The translations under genes were made by a program, and so were the position numbers. Under the pieces are notes generated by a model that saw only the letters and a program-made list of their open reading frames with translations, searched no databases and was not told where the DNA came from. Shown in pieces: positions 57,134 through 64,000 of a stretch of DNA of 64,000 bases. Numbering within the stretch: position 1 is the stretch's first letter; the number at the start of each line of letters is the position of its first letter. The stretch is from JADFXI01 sp963784135 (GTDB lineage Bacteria; Nitrospirota; Thermodesulfovibrionia; Thermodesulfovibrionales; Dissulfurispiraceae): contig CAWAQG010000019.1 of the NCBI GenBank assembly GCA_963784135.1, positions 19,345 to 83,344 on the forward strand, read 5' to 3'.

Positions 57134-57543
57134 ACTGTCCCCTCAGAGTATTGAAGTTAAACATACAACGTTATCACAAAATCCACGGCATTGTCAAAGT
57201 TTTCGTTGCGTTATGTCAAGGCAAATGCACTACGTGCCAAAAAGACGAAATTTTCGTCATGCCCGAAGGTATTAATCGGGCATCCAGAAACAAAATACCT
57301 GGATTCCCGCTTACAGACTGCGGGAATGACGACGTTGAAGCAGCTATTTTTGACTTTATGGTAATAGCGCAGTTCTGTTTTACCTGAAAATCACATAGTG
57401 CGTTTGCCCTGTTGCGTTACGGCAGGAATATAATTAATTAATATATTAGCCGAATTTATATGTTATTCCGGTTATTCGTTTTTGTATCCGGAAGCGGAGC
57501 GAGGCGGGAATCCCGGCGCGTATAAGGAAGGGAGATTAACAGC
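57134..57543. repeat. Gene-free interval with inverted GTCATTCCC-type repeats (57256-57331)
   Basis: No gene is seen. 57256-57287 and 57298-57331 are two copies of the palindromic repeat family in opposite orientation, about 10 bases apart, matching the repeat pair around the GIY-YIG gene. The rest is AT-rich with no clear signals. Confidence 0.75.
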
Positions 57544-57957
57544 TCAGCCGGATTTCAAATCATCTTTGAATATGGTCAGCAGAACCAGAGGGACCGCTTC
57601 AACCACATAACCGGCAATCGTTGCCCAGAAAACCATAATGGCTATGATCGATAATGGCTCTATCATCCGATGTTTCAGGTAGAACTGCAACATATGGGAG
57701 AGAGCATAGAAAAAGCCCCATATGATCGGTGCAACGAGGGCCATGATAAGCAATTGCTTGTACGGCTTCTTGTCCGCCAATTTCCATATTACCGCGGCAA
57801 AAATAAAATAGGGGACAAAAACAGGGTAGGCGCTGAAAAGGTTTGTTATAATAAAAACAATACCGCGGTTATTGACCACTGAGGAAATGACAAGGTAGAG
57901 GCACCATATTACAAAGGGGAACAGCAGAGACCATTGAAAAAAACGCGACTGGGTCAT
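57544..57957 (-). CDS. Hypothetical four-helix membrane protein (137 aa)
   Basis: Four hydrophobic segments are visible (WSLLFPFVIWCLYLVISSVV, VFVPYFIFAAVIWKL, LLIMALVAPIIWGFFYAL, IIAIMVFWATIAGYVVEAVP). No motif is recognised. It is transcribed alone from 57957, with no strong ribosome site. Confidence 0.6.
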   Translation of the reverse strand: MTQSRFFQWSLLFPFVIWCLYLVISSVVNNRGIVFIITNLFSAYPVFVPYFIFAAVIWKLADKKPYKQLLIMALVAPIIWGFFYALSHMLQFYLKHRMIEPLSIIAIMVFWATIAGYVVEAVPLVLLTIFKDDLKSG

Positions 57958-58169
57958 ATGACGACTCCGTAAGCGTTTAAATCCGACAATTATTTGGAAA
58001 CCTCATCCAATGCTGTCAATCAGATTCTATACGGCAGCCCCGCGCTTGTCAAGCAGACGAAATGTGGACGAAATGGAACGGGGGAGGGTTGTGGGACAGC
58101 GGTTGTTGGGCCGGGGTGTGGTATAATTAGACGGATTCTGATTGCCATTCTCGTAAGGATGGGAGCACT

Positions 58170-58679
58170 ATGAAATTCTTTTCGGTCGAAAAAGGGCCGC
58201 CGACAAAAATAGAAATAATGAATGAAGAAAAAGCATTGCAGAAAAAAATAAAGAAGATTAAATTTCTTCAGAAATCTTTTTTCAGTTTGACGATTATAAT
58301 TTTTATCTTTGGTGTAGGCGTAATGTTCTATTCACCATTCAGTGCAATAATTACCATAGCTATAGGAATAATAATCTTTGGCGCATCGTCCATTGCGGCT
58401 ATTCCATCATTTGTTTTTGCCAGGCAAACGGATAATTTGACCCATTCGCTCAATGAGTTGTCTGATATACCGAAAGGCAATTGTGAAGAGGCTTTGATGG
58501 TCTGCAAAATAAATAGCGAGTGTGAGAAATACCGGCAGGATGTAATCAGGCAGGGCAGAAAAATTACCTATGGTGAACTTATTATGATGAGGAACTTGGT
58601 CGCTCCGGAAGGTGTCCAATCTTACAATGAAGCGAGAGAAAACAGACTTGAATGGGCCTGCAACAAACTACATTCATAA
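58170..58679 (+). CDS. Hypothetical membrane protein (169 aa)
   Basis: Two membrane helices (FFSLTIIIFIFGVGVMFYSP, IITIAIGIIIFGASSIAAIP) separate a basic N-terminus (KKIKKIKFLQK) and a soluble C-terminal domain with three Cys (CEEALMVCKINSEC). ATG 58170 has AAGGATGGGAG before it and TATAAT further upstream (about 58122). No family is recognised. Confidence 0.65.
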   Translation: MKFFSVEKGPPTKIEIMNEEKALQKKIKKIKFLQKSFFSLTIIIFIFGVGVMFYSPFSAIITIAIGIIIFGASSIAAIPSFVFARQTDNLTHSLNELSDIPKGNCEEALMVCKINSECEKYRQDVIRQGRKITYGELIMMRNLVAPEGVQSYNEARENRLEWACNKLHS

Positions 58680-59467
58680 CTCTTCCCCTGGAGAAGCTGC
58701 CATTTCAGAACGGCGTCTATAAGACCGGACCTGCCAGGGGGCCTTCGTTTGCAATGAGAATGCCGTCGTTTGGCTTTTACCGGAGGATGGCGGCCATAGT
58801 GTTCAGGTCGAGTTCTCTGGCAAAGCGCGGACGATACGGCGACCGGGAATGGTCGGAAAGCAGCCTTGCCATCATGAAAGCACTCGAACATGTCGGCGTT
58901 GTATTCGAAGTGACCGGGGCTGATCATTTTATAAATCTTGAAGTCCCCTGCGTTTTTATCGGGAACCATATGAGCGCGCTTGAAACATTCGTACTGCCCT
59001 GTATCATCGAGCCGTTCAAGGATGTCACCTTTGTGGTAAAACAAAGCCTTATCGATTACCCTGTTTTCAGGCACGTAATGCGTTCAAGGGACCCTATTGT
59101 TGTCGGCCGCTTGAACCCGCGCGAAGATTTAAAGGCCGTACTGGAAGGCGGCACAGAGAGACTGAATGCCGGACGGTCGGTCATTATTTTTCCTCAGACG
59201 ACAAGGACGCCCGCTTTTGATCCGGCAGAGTTCAACACTATAGGGACCAAGCTTGCAAAGAAAGCCGGGGTCCCGGTAATTCCCATTGCCCTGAAAACCC
59301 ATGCATGGGGCAACGGAAAGCATCTCAAGGATTTTGGCAGGATTGACCCTTCTAAAAAAGTTTTTTTTGCTTTCGGCGGGCCGCTCGCCATCACCGGTAA
59401 CGGCGCAGCTGAGCACAGGAAAATCATCGAATTTATCAGCAACTCGCTGAGAGCCTGGGGACCATAA
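58652..59467 (+). CDS. PlsC-type lysophospholipid acyltransferase
   Basis: The protein has the acyltransferase block CVFIGNHMSALETFVLPCII with catalytic His, then GRSVIIFPQTTRTPAFDPAE as the glycerolipid site, and IPIALKTHAW. The NHMSALE variant departs from NHxxxxD by Glu for Asp, and FPQTTR from FPEGTR by Gln for Glu. It should acylate the 2-position of a lysolipid. The start is uncertain: ATG 58652 overlaps the upstream gene by 28 bases, and ATG 58754 or 58760 within the frame is possible. Confidence 0.82.
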   Translation: MGLQQTTFITLPLEKLPFQNGVYKTGPARGPSFAMRMPSFGFYRRMAAIVFRSSSLAKRGRYGDREWSESSLAIMKALEHVGVVFEVTGADHFINLEVPCVFIGNHMSALETFVLPCIIEPFKDVTFVVKQSLIDYPVFRHVMRSRDPIVVGRLNPREDLKAVLEGGTERLNAGRSVIIFPQTTRTPAFDPAEFNTIGTKLAKKAGVPVIPIALKTHAWGNGKHLKDFGRIDPSKKVFFAFGGPLAITGNGAAEHRKIIEFISNSLRAWGP

Positions 59468-59505
59468 ATTTAGGGTAATGGGCCTAATTTAGTTGTTTAT
59501 GTCTT

Positions 59506-59551
59506 TTTTAACATGGATGTCATCATTTTGTAACAATCTATGGGCAATAAT
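59506..59551 (+). promoter_or_regulatory. Pho-box-like promoter of the secreted phosphodiesterase
   Basis: Three 11-base units in phase begin at 59506, 59517 and 59528 (TTTTAAC, ATGTCAT, TTGTAAC with four-base linkers). The last pair, ATGTCAT-CATT-TTGTAAC, is close to a PhoB site. AATAAT (59546-59551) begins eleven bases after the box as a -10 candidate. Confidence 0.65.
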
Positions 59552-59587
59552 CTTTTACAGAGAAAACAATAAATGAGGTGAATAAAT

Positions 59588-61615
59588 ATGAAACAATGGG
59601 AACAGGGACTTTTTCCCTTCCGCAGAACAGTGATGGCTATTGCAGCGCTTATGATAGGCTCATTCCTTTTTTTCCAGGCCCCGTGCAATGGCGAGAGCAG
59701 CAGTGGAAGCATCAACCGAAAGGTTATCGTCTTTGTATGGGACGGTTTGAGACCGGACAGCATAAGCGCATCCACAACTCCGAATCTGTGGGGCCTCGGC
59801 AAAAACGGTGTTTTTTTCAAGAATAACCACGCTACCTATCCGACGTTCACAATGATGAACTCTTCGACCTTCAACACAGGGGATTTCCCGGACAAGGCCG
59901 GTTTTTATGGGAATACGGTGTATGTCCCGGGGGCCTGCGGCAACAACGCGGGCGGGACGTCCGCATGCTACAAACAGCCTGTCTTTACCGAAGATTGGGG
60001 CGTCCTGTTGACATTGAATTCGTTTTACGACAGCGAGTTGCTTATGGTCAAAAGGCTTCTGCAAGCTGCCCAGGAAAAGAGAAAGACTACAGTAATAGTG
60101 GGAAAGTCAGGCGCAGCATTCATGTTCGATCTCGATAGAAAGGGATACGGAATCGACGAAAATACGGTGTTCCCCAAGTCCCTTGCCGGCGAGCTTCAGT
60201 CTGCAGGATATGCGCTGCCGAAGAACACCCCCGTCATGTGGCCTGACATCCGGTTGTCGTCATCCAACGGCGACCCCACCGGCAGTCATAATCCGGTTGA
60301 ACTTGCCGGCAGTAAAACATCGGACCCTTCGATTGGGGCCACATCAACCAGCTCGTCTTCGAATAAATATATGATGGACATATATCTGCAATACATACTT
60401 CCGAAAAAGAATCCGGACTTGTCAGTTATATGGTTCAGGGACCCTGATACCACTGAGCACATCTACGGCGTTGGGACAAAGGCGTATCTGGACGCTCTTA
60501 ACAGTATGGACGCCATGCTCGGGCATCTCGTGGCCCGGTTGAAATCCCTCAATCAATATGACAATACCGACATAATCATTGTCTCCGACCACGGCCACAG
60601 CAACGTGTCGGGCGACCTCTCCCTGTTTCCGCTCAGAACGATTGCAAATGGCGCCGTAGGCAATATAGACAGTGCCAATGGCTATTCTGTTTCAGGAGAC
60701 GTCAGACTTGCCCAGCTCCTGGCCGATAACGCTATCGTGACAAACGTCTATGATGGAAACGGATACTCCTATGATCCCAGGATGTCAGGGATTATGGCTG
60801 ACGGCACTCAAGTCTATCCGGACCAGCCCGATACCGACGGTTCCGTCACAGGTGGGGCAGGCAATTACACCACAAGGGCATTCAAGGTCCCGGAAAAGTT
60901 GCCTACCGGCTCTGTGGTCATTGCTGCCAACGGCGGCAGTGATTATCTCTACATGACCTCCAAAGACAGATCGCTTGTAAAAAAAATCGTTACATTCCTC
61001 CAGCAGAGGGAGGAGTTCGGCGCCGTCTTCGTAGATGACAAATACGGGCACATACCGGGTACTTTGGCAATGAGTATGGTGCATCTGGAGAACACGGCTG
61101 GAAGAAACCCCGATATTATCGTCAGCTACAACTTTAACGAAAACGCTGTTATCCAGGGAGTAAAAGGGATTGAGTACGAAAGCATGCATATGCCCCAGGC
61201 TTACCGGGGGATGCACGGCTCCTTCAGTCCTGTTGACGTAAATAATACCTTGATCACCCTTGGTCCTGATTTCAGGGCAGGTATTACCAGCGTCACTCCA
61301 TCCGGCAACATCGACGTCGCTCCAACCGTGGCCTACCTGATGGGACTGGATATGCCGAATACGGACGGTCGCGTACTATATGAGGCCCTTAATAATACGT
61401 CTGTAACTGTTTCCTCCGTATTGTTAAACAAGCTCATCCAATCGGATGCCGCTGCCGGCCTGATATTCTATCAGCCCACAGCCATACTGAATTCCACGGC
61501 AAAAATCGACAGCGGGAAATCCCATTACTCTATCACACTGTCAACGTCAATCGTGACCGACTCCACGGGCAAGTCTGTTACTTATTTTGATTACGCAAAG
61601 GCAATAAGGCAATGA
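59588..61615 (+). CDS. Secreted phosphodiesterase/nucleotide pyrophosphatase (alkaline phosphatase superfamily)
   Basis: The 675-aa protein begins with an export signal (TVMAIAALMIGSFLFFQAPC). Metal and nucleophile motifs follow: VFVWDGLRPDSISASTTPNL with Asp, then NNHATYPTFTMMNSSTFNTG with the catalytic Thr, RDPDTTEHIYGVG, and IIVSDHGHSNVSG. This set is typical of nucleotide pyrophosphatase/phosphodiesterases that split phosphodiesters and free phosphate outside the cell. A Pho-box-like promoter lies upstream, so it is probably made under phosphate limitation. ATG 59588 follows GAGGTG. Confidence 0.9.
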   Translation: MKQWEQGLFPFRRTVMAIAALMIGSFLFFQAPCNGESSSGSINRKVIVFVWDGLRPDSISASTTPNLWGLGKNGVFFKNNHATYPTFTMMNSSTFNTGDFPDKAGFYGNTVYVPGACGNNAGGTSACYKQPVFTEDWGVLLTLNSFYDSELLMVKRLLQAAQEKRKTTVIVGKSGAAFMFDLDRKGYGIDENTVFPKSLAGELQSAGYALPKNTPVMWPDIRLSSSNGDPTGSHNPVELAGSKTSDPSIGATSTSSSSNKYMMDIYLQYILPKKNPDLSVIWFRDPDTTEHIYGVGTKAYLDALNSMDAMLGHLVARLKSLNQYDNTDIIIVSDHGHSNVSGDLSLFPLRTIANGAVGNIDSANGYSVSGDVRLAQLLADNAIVTNVYDGNGYSYDPRMSGIMADGTQVYPDQPDTDGSVTGGAGNYTTRAFKVPEKLPTGSVVIAANGGSDYLYMTSKDRSLVKKIVTFLQQREEFGAVFVDDKYGHIPGTLAMSMVHLENTAGRNPDIIVSYNFNENAVIQGVKGIEYESMHMPQAYRGMHGSFSPVDVNNTLITLGPDFRAGITSVTPSGNIDVAPTVAYLMGLDMPNTDGRVLYEALNNTSVTVSSVLLNKLIQSDAAAGLIFYQPTAILNSTAKIDSGKSHYSITLSTSIVTDSTGKSVTYFDYAKAIRQ

Positions 61616-61616
61616 T

Positions 61617-62237
61617 ATGGGTCATATAGCAGCGATCATAATTGCCCTTCTGTGCAGCGCCTTCTGCGGCAACACGTGCGTAGCGGAACAATCCGCGGCC
61701 ACGAGCGTGCCGCGTGACGTATACGTGGAAGGCACTTACTACGGCAGCCGGACGGTAACCTTCAGCCTTTCAGTAGCAGGGGACAGTTTTGTGAAAACAT
61801 ACAGCAACGGGTTAATCATAATAGGCAGGAAAAAGAACGGGGAAGCATTTTATTATTTCATCGACAAAAACAAAAGGCTGATAACGAAAGTTAGTCAGGA
61901 AAATCTTTACCGGATGGGCGAGTTCACGAACTGGAATAATATGGCAGGGCTTATTAATCTGAAGCCCGGCTCAAAACTGATAAAAGAGAATGAAACCGAC
62001 AAAAAGCATGCTTGTACCGTATATAGCGTGGAAAATGAGGAGAAGGCCCGCGTTTGTATGGACGACAACTGGCACATGCCCGCCTATATCGAACAGAACG
62101 GGCATGTCGTAGAGCGCACTACCTACTTGGGGCCAGGCAGGTCATATTCAGGTCTGGACGATCTGCCCGGAAAATACTTGAGAGAGAATTACCGGTACGT
62201 GAACGCCGACGACGATCTTTCGCCCGACTCCGATTAA
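61617..62237 (+). CDS. Secreted hypothetical protein (206 aa)
   Basis: The product has a signal peptide (MGHIAAIIIALLCSAFCGNT) and an extracytoplasmic beta-rich domain with ERTTYLGPGRSYSGLDDLPG. The start lies two bases after the phosphodiesterase stop, so it is probably co-transcribed and Pho-controlled as well. Function is unknown; it may be a periplasmic sensor or binding protein. Confidence 0.7.
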   Translation: MGHIAAIIIALLCSAFCGNTCVAEQSAATSVPRDVYVEGTYYGSRTVTFSLSVAGDSFVKTYSNGLIIIGRKKNGEAFYYFIDKNKRLITKVSQENLYRMGEFTNWNNMAGLINLKPGSKLIKENETDKKHACTVYSVENEEKARVCMDDNWHMPAYIEQNGHVVERTTYLGPGRSYSGLDDLPGKYLRENYRYVNADDDLSPDSD

Positions 62238-62446
62238 AAAGCAGCGGGCAACCTCACATGCTGCCGGGTAGGACGGATGTCTGCAAACTTATCATCCTGA
62301 TTCGGACATAAAGTTCAGCCGCCGGAGGCTATTGTTTAACTCAGCTGCCGCTTATACTCTTAATTAAGCGGCACGGTTGCATATATCATGTAACTGAAAA
62401 CAAACAACCCGGCATGGGGGTCCTGGAAAATTATTTGAGGCATGTT

Positions 62447-62650
62447 ATGACATCCATAAGATTCAAACATAAGGATGGGAAGTATGACATGGTAAACGCT
62501 AATGGATTACAGGCCTGTCTTAATCGAAGCATGGTAAAGGAATTCTACAGACCTTCTGAGAAACGATGGATCGACCCTTTGAAGGACCCGGTCAGAAAGA
62601 GATATGACTCATCGTATCCAGCTGTGTATGACAGGAGAAGCGAGGATTAG
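62447..62650 (+). CDS. Small protein of unknown function (67 aa)
   Basis: ATG 62447 follows GAGG at eight bases. The basic product TSIRFKHKDGKYDMVNANGL then FYRPSEKRWIDPLKDPVRKR has the look of small GSU-type proteins that share an FKHKDGKYD...FYR.SE.RW pattern. No function is known to me. Confidence 0.6.
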   Translation: MTSIRFKHKDGKYDMVNANGLQACLNRSMVKEFYRPSEKRWIDPLKDPVRKRYDSSYPAVYDRRSED

Positions 62651-62697
62651 ATCCTGTCTAAAAAATAAGTGATGCCATAGCCGGTTAAAGGCGGTCC

Positions 62698-63819
62698 TCA
62701 CTCTAAAATCACATAGCTCTTCACTTTTTCGAGCCTTTTCCCCTTGATGCCCAAATCCTCGATCCGCGTGATCATTCTTTCCCTGCGTGCCTTCAATATC
62801 CTGCCGACGGTATCCGGTCCCAGGCCCGGCACTCTCAGCAATGCTTCTCTGTGCGATGTATTGAGCCTTACAGGATAGAATTCCGGATGGTTTTCGGCCC
62901 AGACTTCCTTGGGGTCCTTGTCCAGGCTCAAATTGCCGTGATTATTGAGCATAATGTCCTGTCTGGAGAATCCATACCTGCGAACAAGAAAATCAGCCTG
63001 GTACAAACGGTGCTCCCGGACAAATGGCTTTCCCGGATTTGTCAGGAATTGCCTTTCACCGGGGATGTCCTGTTCCCCCAGCCCCTTCTGATAGGCTGAG
63101 AAGTATACGCGCTTGAAGTGCAGGCGATTATACAAACCGAACATATGTTCTATGATTTCCGAATCTGTCTCGTCAGAGGCGCCGACGATAAACTGGGTGG
63201 TACATTTGATTCTTGAGGACCTGCTGCCGGGAGCGGTAAGCTTGCCCATCAACTCCATCGGACGTACAATATCTCTCATATAATCTTTTTTGTTCGAAAG
63301 CATATCAAAGTGTTTTTTGCCCGGGGTCTCGATATTAAGCGATAACGCACTGGCTACGGAAAGAGAATCCTCAATTGCAGCGTCAGATGCGCCGGGGATG
63401 ATTTTCAGGTGAATATAACCCTTAAAGTGATGTTTGTATCTGAGGATGCGCGCTACTGTATTGATCTTTTCCATGGTATAGTCCGGGTCCCTGACGACCG
63501 CGGAACTGAGGAAGAGGCCGAAGCACTTCCTTTTCCGCAGATATTCCAGAAATATTTGGACGACCTCTTCCGGTTCGAGCGTACAGCGCCGGACATTCGT
63601 TTCAGACCGGAGCGGGCAGTATTTGCAATCGTTTGTGCATACGTTGGAAAGAAGGGTCTTCAGAAGCACGGAATATCCGCCCTGCGGCAGCGTAACAGGA
63701 TAAAGCCACTTGCCGTCCATGCCTCTTTTGCGCCGGTCTTCCTTATTCGTCCCGCAAGCGCAGGCCAGGTCATATTGCGAATCTTCCGAAAGTATCTTAA
63801 GCTTTTCGATACGGTCCAT
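62698..63819 (-). CDS. Radical SAM protein with helix-hairpin-helix end (putative DNA modification/repair type)
   Basis: The 373-aa protein has a radical SAM core with CTNDCKYCPLR (near residue 65) and a C-terminal helix-hairpin-helix, LLRVPGLGPDTVGRILKARR and LGIKGKRLEKVKSYVI, which would contact DNA. An N-terminal CACG pair lies before the core. This matches proteins annotated as putative DNA modification/repair radical SAM proteins. ATG 63819 follows AAAGGTAA; the frame continues to 63855. The gene ending at 63848 lies just upstream on the same strand. Confidence 0.87.
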   Translation of the reverse strand: MDRIEKLKILSEDSQYDLACACGTNKEDRRKRGMDGKWLYPVTLPQGGYSVLLKTLLSNVCTNDCKYCPLRSETNVRRCTLEPEEVVQIFLEYLRKRKCFGLFLSSAVVRDPDYTMEKINTVARILRYKHHFKGYIHLKIIPGASDAAIEDSLSVASALSLNIETPGKKHFDMLSNKKDYMRDIVRPMELMGKLTAPGSRSSRIKCTTQFIVGASDETDSEIIEHMFGLYNRLHFKRVYFSAYQKGLGEQDIPGERQFLTNPGKPFVREHRLYQADFLVRRYGFSRQDIMLNNHGNLSLDKDPKEVWAENHPEFYPVRLNTSHREALLRVPGLGPDTVGRILKARRERMITRIEDLGIKGKRLEKVKSYVILE

Positions 63820-63847
63820 GGGCAAATTACCTTTACGCCATAATTTT

Positions 63848-64000
63848 CTATGCAAACCGTTTGCTCATTGCATAGAAATACCATTTCAAATACTTCGGCG
63901 ACCATCTGGCAATCTTAAATCTTGATTTACCCTCCTCCCTGTCCACCCATGTGCATGGCACCTCCGTTACTTTAAAACCGGAAAAATGTGCTTTCACAAC
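63848..64000 (-). CDS. Glycosyltransferase family 2, C-terminal end only
   Basis: The last 50 codons of a gene entering from the right are present: FKVTEVPCTWVDREEGKSRF followed by WSPKYLKWYFYAMSKRFA and a stop. The VPCTWVDRE...GKSRFK stretch is the end of dolichyl-phosphate-mannose-type (GT2) transferases. The rest of the gene lies beyond base 64000. Confidence 0.8.
   Translation of the reverse strand, partial: VVKAHFSGFKVTEVPCTWVDREEGKSRFKIARWSPKYLKWYFYAMSKRFA

Overview
The window looks like a chromosome segment of an anaerobic or respiratory Gram-negative bacterium. My best guess is Nitrospirota (Thermodesulfovibrionia-like), which is an inference rather than something the sequence proves. 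The supporting features are a Rieske protein next to a cytochrome b fused to a pentaheme c tail, an NrfD/ferredoxin/multiheme cytochrome cluster with an 11-heme NapC-type protein, YeeE/YedE and DsrE-type sulfur genes, many radical SAM proteins, and moderate GC with dispersed GTCATTCCCGC-type palindromes.

Bases 1-20355 are accessory DNA. Bases 1-3600 hold a frameshifted IS3 orfA, an unknown 209-aa gene preceded on the same strand by about 700 bases of densely folded non-coding DNA (a large structured RNA candidate), a second foldable stretch, and a ParM/ParR-like plasmid segregation pair. Bases 3625-20354 form a 16.7-kb integrated island. It is bounded by 24-bp direct repeats of a tRNA 3' end, has a tyrosine integrase at the left end, and carries a duplicated 23-bp tandem motif just inside both ends. 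Its cargo is defence and toxin-antitoxin genes: an AbiEi/AbiEii-like pair behind an array of palindromes, a PLD-helicase-DUF3427 protein with a NUDIX partner, XRE-ImmA, SNF2 helicase with a broken SWIM protein, HicBA, DUF433/DUF5615 and an orphan AbiEi next to an IS21 fragment. Several 5' stubs of toxins or antitoxins (PIN, VapC, DUF104, a PAPS-reductase zinc ribbon) mark repeated deletions.

From 20.7 kb the core chromosome begins with an initiator tRNA-Met. A long + strand stretch (21-38 kb) carries IMPase, a ligase-ACP-acyltransferase fusion, a PHP-glycosyltransferase fusion, radical SAM proteins, a GT39-like membrane protein, a YeeE transporter, an amine-oxidase-like flavoprotein, a B12 radical SAM protein and DJ-1. 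Pyruvate kinase and MarC follow. Next come the Rieske/cytochrome b-c genes, then aroK-aroB-phoB-phoR as a minus strand operon, a GIY-YIG gene inside a nested palindromic cassette, hemerythrin, pgi, AtpI/AtpZ-like genes, the multiheme quinone-linked complex and hemL. The right end has an acyltransferase, a secreted phosphodiesterase, a radical SAM/HhH protein and the end of a family 2 glycosyltransferase.

PhoB/PhoR is encoded here. Two genes in the window (the PHP-glycosyltransferase and the secreted phosphodiesterase) have 11-bp-phased Pho-box-like repeats placed about 10 bp upstream of a -10 element, suggesting a local phosphate-starvation regulon. Several promoters put the transcription start on or next to the ATG, suggesting leaderless mRNAs.
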